Assembly: GCA_002900995.3 (NCBI GenBank)
Contig: CM035314.1
Span: 1,209,252-1,273,251 of the forward strand
Direction of reading: 5' to 3'
Length of the DNA: 64,000 nucleotides
From: Ganoderma boninense
Lineage: Eukaryota; Basidiomycota; Agaricomycetes; Polyporales; Polyporaceae
A program made the translations under genes and the position numbers. The notes under the pieces were generated by a model. It did not search any database and was not told where the DNA came from. It saw only the letters and a program-made list of their open reading frames with translations. Shown one piece after another: positions 23,908 to 34,460 of the stretch; the stretch's first letter is position 1, and the number at the start of each line of letters is the position of its first letter.

Positions 23908-26102
23908 ATGATTTCAGCCGCGCTGCTTCTTTTCGCCATCCTCCCCCTTTCCTTCGGGAGGCCTGCTCTCCTTCCTTCTCAGCAGAAACACACCTTCGCC
24001 AAGAGCAGAGATGTGTTCGGGGACCTCATCGATGGGGTCCTCACGATGCCCTTAACTCTTGCATTGAACCCGAACAACAAGACGGGCCTCATCAACACTC
24101 TGATGGACATCAGCGATCCCTCGAGCGTCAACTATGGGCAACACCTATCCAAGGCTGACGTACGTATCGTTTGTAACTACGGAATGCAGACCATTCAGTG
24201 CAAATCATATTATCTTTCAGGTCAACGGCTTCGTCGCACCATCGCCCGAGAGTGTGCAGGCAATCATGAACTGGCTCGCAAAGTACGACGTGACACCCCA
24301 GTCCACGTCGCCAGCCGGAGACATGCTCCACCTGCGCGTCCCAATCGCGACGGCCAATGCGATGCTCAGCGCGAACTATCAGCCTTTCGTGCACGATGAG
24401 ACCGGTACCACGTCGCACAAGACGGACTCATACGCGATCCCCGCCGCGATACAGCCGCATCTCGCGTTCGTCCACCCTACCACGCAGTATGCCTCGTTCC
24501 ATCTAGTAGCAAGTGCTGGACAAAGAAATGACATCCTTGTTTATCACTGTAGTGTGCTGCCTTCCATCAGCAGGCCTCCGCTCCGTAAGGTGACTCCACC
24601 GGTGGCCGCATCATCCATCTCGAAGCGGAAGCTGGTGCCTGCCGCTTGCGTTCAAGGCATCGCGCCGCTCTGTGTTCAGGCACTCTACAATCTCCCCACC
24701 GACCCTGCCACCGCGCCGAACAACAGCATCGCGGTCAGCGGGTTCTTGAACGAGGTCGCGAACCAGACCGATTTGACGGTATGTCGTCCGGACTCCAATT
24801 TTCGTCCATTTGCATGAACTCAAGTGTCTCGAACAGGCTTTCTTGCGGGGGACCAGGCCCGACTTTCCCAATGGGACATTCACTGCTCAGAGCCTTGACG
24901 GAGGACCGACGACTGGTCCGGGAACCCCGGAGGCCGTACGTATTTCTCCTTCGCCATCTTGGTGATGCTTAGGTCTGAGCTGGTCGTGCCCTGGTCCTCA
25001 GAGTCTGGACATCGAGTACACCGTCGGGCTAGCGACAAACGTCCCCGTGCAGTTCATTTCCGTCGGGTCAGCTGCGACCGACTTCTTCACTGCCGTCGCG
25101 AATCTCGTGAATTTCCTCCTGGACCAGGACACCCCGACCCCCGGTTCTGACGACCAGCTTCGGCGCGAATGAGAACAGCGTTCCTCCAGAGATCGCGGAG
25201 TAAGACCTCCCCTTCCTCTCATTCCCCTTGCGCTCTTCTGCGGTTGACACTCGTAACGTATCGTGTAGGGCGCTGTGCTTTTCCTTTGCACAACTTGGGA
25301 CGCGCGGGACGAGCATCCTGTTTGCCTCGGGCGACGGTGGCGTCGCGGGCATCCGGCCCAACGATACGTGCGGCGATGACGGCTCGTTCATTCCCGTCTT
25401 CCCCGCCACCTGCCCCTTGTGAGTTGCATTACCGTCGTTCGCTATCGCTGTACAAGCAGTCTCATGGTACCGCGCTTGTAGCGTCACTGCGGTCGGGAGC
25501 ACCGAGGGGGTGAGCCCCGAGAACGCTGCGACCTTCTCCTCGGGGGGCTTCTCGAACATCTTCCCGCGCCCAGATTACCAGGCCTCCGGCGCGCTCAGCT
25601 ACCTCAACGCGCTCAACATCACCGCGCACACCAACGCCTCGTCCCCGAGCCCGCTTGCTGGACGCTTCAACACTACTGGGCGCGCATTCCCCGACGTCGC
25701 GATGCAGGGCCGCGACATCGGGATCATAGCAGCCGGGGTGCCCGAGCCGGTGCTGGGCACGAGCGCGTCGAGCCCGATGTTCGCGAGCATGGTCGCGCTC
25801 ATCAACGACCAGCTGCTCAACGCGGGCCGCCCGACGCTCGGGTTCCTGAACCCGCTGCTGTACTCGAGCGCGGCCGCGGCAGGCGTCTTTAACGACATCA
25901 CGGTGGGGAGCAACGTTGGGTGCGGGACGGCTGGGTTCCCGGCGATGCCGGGATGGGATGCGGTACGTCAACTCCGAGGCGTTCGTGAGGGTTGGAGGCT
26001 GACGGAGGTCGTTCGTTCATGCAGATCACTGGGTTGGGCACCCCGGATTATGTGAAGCTGCTGGCAGTCGCTATGGGCAGCAACCAGTCGTCGACTCTTT
26101 GA
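23908..26102 (+). CDS. Sedolisin (peptidase S53), copy B, with a one-base frame break
   Basis: The ATG at 23908 opens MISAALLLFAILPLSFGRPA (signal peptide). The pro-domain includes NPNNKTGLINTLMDISDPSS. The mature part starts near CVQGIAPLCVQALYN. Catalytic residues seen are Glu in GTPEA, Asp in SLDIEYTVGL, the oxyanion Asp in FASGDGGVAG, and Ser in LGTSASSPMF. The end is ITGLGTPDYVKLLAVAMG with TGA at 26100-26102. At least eight introns. In intact sedolisins, LTTSFG follows the Asp exon in the same frame. Here, in the run caccccgacccccgg at about 25130-25144, the frame is displaced by one base, so the literal reading hits TGA at about 25171. Removing the A of ccgac would restore the frame. 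Either a recent pseudogene or an assembly error. The family comprises secreted acid peptidases. Confidence 0.75.
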
Positions 26103-26748
26103 GCCCTTCGGCGTAGGATTAACCTGCCCCACTACTATGCTCGGTGTAGGCTTTATATGACTTAGAATACGAAATGTCCTAGCTAGAAGCTCGGAATTAC
26201 GGGGCCAGCCGCACTCTGAACCCGCGCTTTCACTTGCAACGCTCGTTCTGGTAGTCGCGCTCGATTGAATACGTGTTAATGTTAGTGTCCGTATACTCCA
26301 CACAAGGCGCATGAGTGCGTGACCAAACTCGTCTCCGACTTGAGGTTGCGCACACGGCTAACTCTTCCCAAGGATAGTAGTAAACGAAGCGTATACAAGC
26401 GATGTTCAGAGTACATTCATGGCGCATTAGTCTTCGTTGGGAGTCGGTAACTGAATGAGTGGTAGTGCGACTTCCTGAAAGACACAGAAAGTTGTGTATT
26501 CATCGGCCAAATAGGGACAAACAAGGCAGTAAACGGGCGCTCAAGCAGAACGCGTCGCGGCCAGCAACTTGAGCAGCACCGTACTACAGCGTTCACGTCG
26601 CCAGACCTCCTCTCTCCGCAGGTCACTGGCTCGCTATCCTCTCGTCTGACTCCTGGGTCGATACGCATGAGCCATCTCCCGCATCAGTGATCTGACCCAA
26701 TCCCTGAAGGCCTCAGGTCCTGCCACCTCCTACAGCCCCCACTACTAC
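26103..26748. other. Intergenic; no supported gene
   Basis: The 3' flank of sedolisin B and the promoter of the methyltransferase gene. Minus-strand ORFs at 26230-26668 have no recognisable features. Confidence 0.5.
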
Positions 26749-27904
26749 ATGCCGCTCCCCACCGCCCCACTCCGCCTCTCGCACAAGCTCGCGCCGTCGT
26801 CGCGCGCATGGCTCGCGCGCCAGTTCCGCGACCCGTACGTGAAGGCGCGCCTCTCGTGGCCGCTCAACTACCGCTCGCGCTCCGCGTTCAAGCTCCTCGA
26901 GCTCGACGCGCGCTGGCACTTCCTCCGCCACGCGGACGTCCGCACCGTCGTCGACCTCGGCGCCGCGCCCGGCGGATGGAGCCAGGTCGCCGCTGGCAAG
27001 ATGGGCTGGCCGGACTCGGACCGCGACCAGTGGCTCTCGACCGAGCGCGCGGGCCCGGGGAGGGGAAAGGGCAGGGCGGAGGGGGAGGGCGACGGCGGGG
27101 TTGAGGGGTTTGGGCTGAAGGCTGAGAAGAGGTCGGAGATGGTCAAGGGGAAGGGGAAAGGGAAAGGAAGAGAGGAAGCAGGACGCTGGAGTGAGGGCGG
27201 GGAGAGAGCCGGGGGCCTGGAAGATGCGGACTTCACCAAGTTGCTGGAGGAGGGCGAGGACGACGCCGTCGCGCCACAACCGCGGATTGGCCGTGGTACG
27301 GTCATCGCGGTGGACCTGCTGAGGATGGACCCGCTGCCCGGCGTGCGCGCGCTGCAGATGGACTTCCTGTCCCCGGAGGCGGACGCGTGCATCGCAGAGC
27401 TCCTGCGCGAGCCCAGCGTGAGCGCGGTCACGGCCGCCTCGAAGGCGATGCAGGCGAGGGTGAGCTAGAGCGGGGCGACGGGAAGGCGGACGTGATCCTG
27501 TCAGACATGGCTGCGAACTTCACAGGAAACACGACGGCGGACGTCGAGGCGAGCCTCGAGATCTGCAAGTCCGTCTTCAAGTTCGCGCGCCGCCATCTGC
27601 GGTCGGCAGAGAGCATCGGGCGGAACTGGGGTGGTGCGCTTGTGTGCGTCGTAGAGTTCGCTCCCTCTCTCGCTGGAGCTCTGTGCTGATGTGCGGTGTG
27701 AATAACAGGATCAAGCACTTTGCGCACCCGGCGGCGGATGGCTTCAGGCGCAAGATCCTCAACCCCAACTTTAACAAGGTCGTCTTCGTAAAACCACCGA
27801 GTAGTCGATCCGAGTCGCCGGAAGGTTACTGGGTCTGTTTGGGGTGGAAGGGCACGCCTGCGTATCGGAAGGCTATGTCGCGGAAGTCTGCATCCATGGG
27901 GTGA
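26749..27904 (+). CDS. MRM2: FtsJ/RrmJ-type rRNA 2'-O-methyltransferase (MRM2-like)
   Basis: The ATG at 26749 begins [20 protein letters not shown]. The family pattern is clear: [13 protein letters not shown] (first catalytic Lys), SAM motif [50 protein letters not shown] (catalytic Asp), VIKHFAHP (Lys) and [12 protein letters not shown] (Glu), completing the K-D-K-E tetrad. Two introns fit: about 27418-27458 (41 nt) and about 27642-27710. MRM2 methylates a uridine in the mitochondrial large-subunit rRNA. An Arg-rich N-terminus suits mitochondrial import. Odd feature: about 90 residues of Gly/Lys/Glu-rich sequence ([14 protein letters not shown]) are inserted after SAM motif I, absent from typical family members. 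Confidence 0.85.
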
Positions 27905-30396
27905 GCACGAAATCTCCTCGTATATTCGTTGGGATGGTCTGAAGTCTGACCATTGTCTTCCTGAATTCGTTGTGCACATCTCTGGCAGACAAAAGGCCTC
28001 CTCTGAGCAAGCGCAACAAGACATCGACAGCCTTGAACAAGGAGCCGCCTAGGGTCAGTCAATTTCCTTCGATAGCCGTTGCTCAGTCTATCCTCGACTC
28101 TGAAGTAGAGTAGTATTAATTTAATCTCTCAACTTAACTCCTCCGGCTCGTCTGTTATGTATAACTTCCTCAAGGGTGCAAGACGTGTTCTGTGCTCGCC
28201 CAAGGAATGATGAACACGGTGAGTGTTAAGCTAGGTATCTCGCCATGCTCTCGGAGCTGACTTGTTTCTCAGGCAACGGATTTCATTGTCGGATCCTCAC
28301 GATGGGCTGCAGAACGGCGAGCTCGTCGTACCCTGACGTCACCACGAAGCTGCTGAGTACCATTCCGCCTGATCGATCCCTATATACGCCCCCCGTATTT
28401 GAGCTCAGAAAGACCACCGCCACTGATGCGTCGTCACTGGGAAGCAAATTGGTACGTCATTATTGACCTTTCAAGACAAGCTTTTTTCTTTCCCTCTCAC
28501 ATCCGTCAAATAGCCTTGTTCACGGGGCTCTTTCTACATGTGGACGCTGCAGAGCTGAAGCGGCTTTGGGGCCTGAATGACGCTGTCCACGGAACGGGGT
28601 GGTGATTGAAAAAAAAGCGACGACGACGGTGCCCCTCCTGCCCCTCCTTGTCATGGCGGCGACCGACAACGTGCATTCTGATGAAGAGCGAGAGGAGATC
28701 GGTTTGGTGGTCAGCGTGACACGATTGTCCGGTGAGGACAACGTCCGGCTTGTGCTGCTTTTGTGTGGATCATCGTATGCTGATCATCTCCGACAGTGAC
28801 TGCTGTTTGAACAGTTGGATAAGCTGCAAAGCGATCTACCCTCTTCGCTACCAGAACAGCCCGCAGCTTGTGGGACAAGGTGGAGGCGGGCGAGGCCGTT
28901 TGGAATGCGTTCATCGACTCCGCGGCGGAGGTCTTTTCTCTGATGGCGGCAGGTTGCAGTCGGTATGTCCGACAAGCTACTGCGGAACGACGAGCCATCT
29001 CCGCCACCGGAACGGTTTGTGGCCTGGCGGACAGGAGGCTAGTCGACGTCAGAGAAGTTGGGCACAGGCGAAGGCACCTCGAACGCGACCGACGAGTACC
29101 GTGTCCTCGCTCTGCCAGCGTCGGTCATTTTTACGTCGGACCGTACGTCGAGGCGTTCTCATGCAGCTTTCACCTTTACCTTCGGCAGATCCGCGATGGA
29201 TGGCGTGGTCCGCGCTCCGCACACATTACCGCCCAGGGGCAGGTAAGGATGTGAAGGTGAGAGATGTTGTGTTGGCTGGCGGTAAGCACCGAATTGCACC
29301 CTCATCGTCATCTAGGCCGCTCATACCCCGGTCCCGTGTGCATTGCGGATGGAAGTGCGCATCCCGCGTTTGCGGGCGGTGTGAGGCAGAGACTTCTTTT
29401 TCAGCGAGCTTGTGCCGTCGTGGGACGGCGAGGCTCTCTGACTCCCTCGGCTCGGATGAGGTCTGTCGTTCTCCCGCACCCCCGCACATAACCATGGGCG
29501 ATGCATACGGCACACTGCAGGCGTGTGGGTGCCGCCCGATGGCCCGCCAGAGAAAGAGGACAAGCTATAGGCTATGTCGTCCCCGAGGGCCCTTTCACTG
29601 CCACCGACAATAATCAGATATTCGCGCCGCGCGCAGCATGTCTCGAAGGACTTCGAAACATCAATGGTCTTCCAGGGGGAGGCTTCTGTTTTCCCTCCTG
29701 TCCATCTCCGCGGGTGCTCGGACCCGCGTAGAGGCACGGATCTGGCAGTAACTCGCCGGGTGTCCGATGCTGGAGGCTTATTCGGACCATGCACGGACGG
29801 AGGCTCCCACCGGCGCCGAGGGTCGGGCGGAGACGTTCCCCAGGCCCATGCGGACGGCCTCGTCTCCGAAGCACACCTCCCCGCGTACGGCTCCCGATGC
29901 CGTAAGCCCATTGCCCGCAACGCATCCTCCGACTGTCCTTCGACGTATGCGGCGCTTGTGCTCAGATGCCCGCCTTGCCTTCGCGTACACATTCGTCGCG
30001 TTCCTCTCGCCACCACAAGGCCCTGTCCGAGCCTGACGTCGTGTAAGTTTTTTTCTTGACAGTGTTCGCCGCTCCCCTGCTGATCCCGCTTGCGTTTCCC
30101 AGATCAGCGCGAACGTCCAGGCGATGCGTATATGCGCTCGGACTTCCCTCGGTCGCGGAGCGCGAATGCGAGTGCGGAATTCATTTCGTGGTGAGATTCT
30201 GACTACGGCTGCAGATGCCATGGCTGCTCTGACATCATGTCCAGGGGTCTCTCCTTGTCCTTGGGTCTCTCGTCGAGCCGTGCCGTGAGCATATAAACCA
30301 TGAAGAGCTCCTCGAGAGTCTCCAGGCCTCGGTGCACGAGTCTCCACCACAACCTCAAACTCTGAACAACCACCTTCTATCGAAACCTAGCCAGCC
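27905..30396. other. Long stretch without a confident gene
   Basis: About 2.5 kb with several open frames but no chain I can defend. Candidates are MAATDNVHSDEEREEIGLVV (ATG at 28653, followed by a donor-like gtgagg), WDKVEAGEAVWNAFIDSAAE (about 28870-28930), ATDEYRVLALPASVIFTSD (about 29085-29140) and VCIADGSAHPAFAGGVRQRL (about 29335-29395). They lie in different frames and may be exons or remains of one gene. I considered an enzyme with an HPAF-type motif but could not verify it. The last 110 bp are the promoter of the next gene. Confidence 0.3.
30292..30297 (+). promoter_or_regulatory. TATA box of hydrophobin gene at 30397
   Basis: gcatataaacc gives TATAAA 100 bp before the ATG. The same spacing (about 105-120 bp) is seen at the other hydrophobin genes in this cluster. 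Confidence 0.6.
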
Positions 30397-31516
30397 ATGC
30401 TCGCCTTCCCGCTCACCCTTGCATTGGCCGCCCTCCTTGGCCAGGGCTTCGCTAGCCCCCTCATCACCCTGCCTCCCACCCCCGCCTCGAGCGCAGCCTT
30501 GTCGGCGGCGACCATCCCGATCGCCCAATGCCTCACCAGCGTCGTGTGCTGCCAGTCGACCGTCGACCTCCCGACGGTCCCGGTCGATAGCTTGACGTCC
30601 ATCCTTCCCCTGCCCTCGGGCATCCCGATTCCCACCCTCGGTCCCAAGGCTGGCTTCCAGTGCTCTTCGGCGACGGACCTCGACATCCTCGGCAACCAAT
30701 GGTATGCATATCCGTCCATGCTCATCCATGAGAACGCCACTGACCTCCGCGTTCGCAGCTTGGCCGGCGGTACCCCGCTCTGCTGCCAGTTCGTCGCGCC
30801 TGGTGCGTCTCTGTTCTCTATCCAGTCTCACTGAGGGCAAATGCTGATCAATGGAACTCCCTTACAGCGGGCGTGGTGGCTGAAGGCTGCCAGGACGTCA
30901 TCAACCCCATCCTCCCAACCATCCCAGGCCTTCCCACGTCGATCCCTATCAGCATCCCTGGGCTGCCCACGTCTCTCCCGATCTCCCTCCCGATCTCGTT
31001 GGTCAAGGATGCCGTCGACGCCGCGACGACGTCGGCGGACCCGCTGCCCATTTCCCTCCCCACGAGCTTGCCGATTTCTCTCCCGACGAGCTTGCCGATT
31101 TCCCTCCCAACGTCTTGCCGAATTTCCCTCCCAACGTCGCTTGCCCATCTCCCTCCCGACGTCGCTGCCCATCTCCGTTCCGACGAGCCTCCCCGTTTCT
31201 CTCCCAATCAGCCTTCCGACCTCCCTCCCCATCTCGCTGCCCGTCTCCCTCCCGATCATCGACTCCGCCGCGGCGTCGTCGTCCGCGTCCGACCCGCTGA
31301 CGAGCCTGCCCATCTCCCTCCCGACCTCCCTTCCCGTTTCCCTCCCGACGTCGCTCCCCGTCTCGCTGCCGACGAGCCTGCCCATTCTCTCTCCCGACGA
31401 GCCTGCCCATCTCTCTTCCCACCAGTCTCCCCATTTCGCTCCCCACGAGCCTCCCGGTCAGCTTGCCGACGAGCCTCCCCATCTCCTTGCCCACTGGCCT
31501 TCCGATCAACTTGTGA
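30397..31516 (+). CDS. Class I hydrophobin with a long C-terminal LPTSLPIS repeat tail
   Basis: The ATG at 30397 opens MLAFPLTLALAALLGQGFAS (signal peptide). Exons 30397-30701, 30759-30802 and 30868 onward. The eight hydrophobin cysteines are present: AQC-x5-CC, then 36 residues to GFQC, 12 to a Cys made by splicing (TG|C), LAGGTPL-CC, then AEGC. After the eighth Cys the protein does not end but runs into about 200 residues of Leu-Pro-Thr-Ser-Leu-Pro-Ile-Ser repeats (24-bp unit), interrupted by a VKDAVDAATTSADP spacer and a Ser/Ala-rich spacer. The repeat frame is lost twice by single extra T bases (near 31141 and 31385), so it runs through all three frames and ends, in the third, at GLPINL with TGA at 31514-31516. 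The literal frame instead continues to about 31640. Probably a cell-wall or surface protein, partly amphipathic. Confidence 0.75.
31048..31504 (+). repeat. 24-bp coding repeat (LPTSLPIS)n
   Basis: Units close to ctcccgacgagcctgcccat plus ctcc, about 17-18 in all with spacers. The repeat keeps its protein sense but jumps frame at about 31141 and 31385, where cgcttgccc replaces cgctgccc and cccattctctc replaces cccatctctc. Confidence 0.75.
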
Positions 31517-32237
31517 AAGCTCGGACCGGGAAAACGGTTATCGGGGTGGGGTACCACAGTGTGGACTCGTCGGTCTAGCGTCCGCGTTCATGAGAAGAGC
31601 TCTAGGTTTTTCCCTCTTGGTTTATGACCTCGGCCTCTAATGGCTGTATGACGTGTTGGAAATGATGATTCGAATGCTGTGTTTTGTATGTACTCGTTTG
31701 TCGTCAACGTCGCCGGGGTTCCCGATTTCAGGCTCATAGGAAGGCTTCCGCCGTGGTATATGAGCCTGTGTGGCTGGAATAGAAGAAGTCAGAAGAGCAA
31801 CCCCGGACCTCTGCAACAGCACGCCGTTTATCCCTGTGTTAGAAGAACACTGAGAATATAAAGACGAATAATGATAGTTTGTAATCCTATGTGCTATCAG
31901 GTATGTCGTCTGATTTGATTTCTCTCGAGCGTGGATGTATGCGTGCGATTTTCAGAGACAACATATGACCAGCCTATCAGCTACGGAGGATTCCGGAAAG
32001 AACATGAACGCGAACGAGCTCCGGAAAGAAAAGAAAGGGAGAGGTGCGGGATGAGAACAAGCTCAAGGATTCTGTGCGAATATGAGTCACAACATAGCGA
32101 TGTGCGAAGGGCCGCGAAGACGCGATCATCTGCCAGCGAGCCCTGGTCAATACACGATAACGGTGAAAGGCTGGGTATGAACACACCAGTCGCCGAGAGA
32201 GGAGAATTATCGTGAAAGAAAGACGGACACCGCTCCC
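31517..32237. other. Intergenic between convergent hydrophobin genes
   Basis: No supported gene. ORFs on both strands are short and show no domains. This is the shared 3' flank of the convergent genes at 30397 and 33101. Confidence 0.5.
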
Positions 32238-33101
32238 TCATAGTTTGATGGGAACACATCCGATGTTGACCAGTCCCTCTGAGAACGCACATAAACGCGG
32301 TCAATCACTTTTGTATCACCAAAAAGAAGAATATCGACTCACGGTACGTGTTGTTGTTGCAGCACACGGGGCTTTGGTTACTGAAAACCGCGCATATAGT
32401 CAGCAATTGGCAGTCCACAGTGGATACCGTGACGATGGCTGAACGGAAACGCACCACTCGACCCCACCTCCCAAGGAGAGCGCGCTGATCGGCGAGCAAG
32501 ACGTCCCGACGAGTCCATCGCCCAGCCCGTTCAACACGTCTATCCCGACGCCGAGTGCCGCGAGGATGCTGCTCATGCCTGGGCTGTTCGCAGGCGCGAC
32601 CGTGTCGCAGCACTGTAGCGGGCCCGTGTGGCACTCGCCTCCCCCTCCCCCACCCGCGCTCGGGGCGGCCGCGCTGACGCTAACCGTCTTGGTCAAATCG
32701 ACTATGTCCGTGTCCGTTATGATCCGCGTGACCGTAGCCGTAGCGGCAGGGGCGTAGTTGGTGACCGTCTGCGTCTTGACCTCCGTCCACGTCTGGGTTT
32801 GAGTGATGATCCGGGTCCCGCGCGGGCGTCGGGGTTGGGTGGACGTGCGCAGAGACGTGTAGGTCTTGGTGGCTGTGGACACGGAGAAGACGGTGTAAGT
32901 GCGCACGATGTCGGACGTGTAGGTCGCTGTGTAGGTGTGGGGGGCGTCGCAGTCGGGATCGTCGTGCCTGGGGTGGAGGGACCGGCTCGGTGGGCTCGCG
33001 ACTCCATGTGAGGGGTCCGCTGGGTGCGGATGCGGGCTCGCTGAGATTGGGACGGCGAGAGATAGGAAGAGCGGAGCCAAAAGCGAGAGCGAGAGCTTCA
33101 T
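32238..33101 (-). CDS. Class I hydrophobin with Thr/Val-rich N-terminal extension
   Basis: The ATG at 33101 opens MKLSLSLLAPLFLSLAVPIS (signal peptide). Exons 33101-32455 (647 nt), 32380-32343 (38 nt) and 32278-32238 (41 nt) splice in phase to 241 residues. The C-terminal 100 residues are a complete class I hydrophobin: C-HTGPLQ-CC, 36 residues, C, SPISALSLGGGVE, a Cys formed across the first intron (TG|T), NQSPV-CC, NNNTYQGLVNIG-C-VPIKL. Between signal and domain lies an unusual stretch of about 130 residues of alternating Thr/Tyr/Val (HTYTATYTSDIVRTYTVFSV; TQTVTNYAPAATATVTRIIT) and a Gly run. This could form beta-rich or O-glycosylated wall-anchored sequence (inference). It is the cleanest hydrophobin in the cluster. 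Confidence 0.88.
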
Positions 33102-34460
33102 GGTTGGACGGGGTTTCGCGGAGGAGGATGAGAGGGGAGGAGGGACACGAAGGCGGGCGAGGGCGCGAAGAGACGCGGGCGTCGAGAGTGATGATGTTCA
33201 TCCAGGAATATATACCGCTTTCACTCGTCCAGAGATCGCCAATGTTCTGATGCAAAGCCTGTGAAGGCCAGAGGTGAAGTGAGCCACCTCGCACGTTTCG
33301 AACGACTCGCCGGACGGGCTGCCGGTGTGACGTCAACTTCCCGTGCCGATCAGAGGCGTGTTAGGGTATGTCCAGGAGCACAACGACATCTAACGGAGCC
33401 GAGAGATGCTGTTCTAAATTGGAAGACTCTTCCAGACGTCCTAGTACTTCCAGGAGTCGGATTCGGATGGCAGCCTGCGGGATTGTCCGCCAGTCTGCAG
33501 GCGTAGATAGTCCACGAGGGACCTCATTGTCAAGCATTGTCGATTGAATGAGAGGCGACTCTCTTCAGGTTACATTCTGAGCGTAGACTGGACAGCAAGG
33601 CGGGATGAGAGTGAAAGAGTGATCTGGCAAGTGGCAGTGTCAAAGAAGTAGGCGGAGAGAACACAATTTAGCGCCCATTGTCGGTTGTTTGCCGGAATGT
33701 GGCTAGGTTTGGGAAACGGCTTGCAGTGATTGTTTCCGGCTCCCTTCCTTCTCGCGAAAAAAAGGATCTGCGTCTCGTACGAGACAATTATTCACCATAA
33801 CTTTATCGTGCAGTTTGTTCGACGCCTGACTTGCCCCGTTTGCCGCAGAGTATTCAGTGCACAAATCCAACAAACTTGTTGGCATTGCGCCTGTTTGGCT
33901 CTGTTTGGCATTTGCCACCAGTAGGCTACAGCGTCCGAGACGTCGCCATAATATTAAGTACATGTCAGACCCTGACGACGCTATTATTTCGCACCAATCG
34001 GCGGTATTTACCACACCGTCGGGATCTTCAGTCGTGTAACTCAAGCTATCATACGTGCCGCTCGTGATGCATACGACACGCGTCGGCATGCTCGTCATCA
34101 CAGGGTCAGCCTGGCTGTGTTGTGTGAGCGTGTGGGGCCCCATGTGCGTATGTGATGCGCGAAGTTGAAGTAGAGGTATATTCGGTATTAGGGGAGGGTG
34201 ACTCTACCGGTGACACCGATGCTGCCAGGGTTAACGAGCGGAGGTACAAGCACCACGAAATTACACGAAGATGAACTACTAGAAAACCGCCAGAGCACGG
34301 ATCTACGAAAGGAGCGACAGGATGACTCGGAATGGGCGCCTCGAGTCGATGTTTATCATGCCATGCATGATATATGCTGCAGAGCCCAAGACTCGGAAGG
34401 CCGTCCCCAGTGGGACGATTATGGTGGCCTTCGAGACTCGACGCCGCGCGGCGTTCACGT
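33102..34460. other. Intergenic between two minus-strand hydrophobin genes
   Basis: Contains the promoter of the gene at 33101 and the 3' flank of the gene at 34461-35657. No other coding evidence. Plus-strand ORFs opposite 33102-33500 have no recognisable features. Confidence 0.5.
33209..33214 (-). promoter_or_regulatory. TATA box of hydrophobin gene at 33101
   Basis: On the minus strand ggtatatattcc, 108-113 bp upstream of the ATG. Confidence 0.55.

Noticed and set aside
28860..29400. Vanadium haloperoxidase or phosphatase from DGSAHPAFAGG
   Set aside because: A single short resemblance, with surrounding frames broken and no second motif. Not supportable.
30828..31557. Minus-strand ORFs rich in GREMGR / VGREMGKLVG repeats
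   Set aside because: They are the antisense of the LPTSLPIS repeat of the hydrophobin gene; signal peptide and cysteines are on the plus strand.
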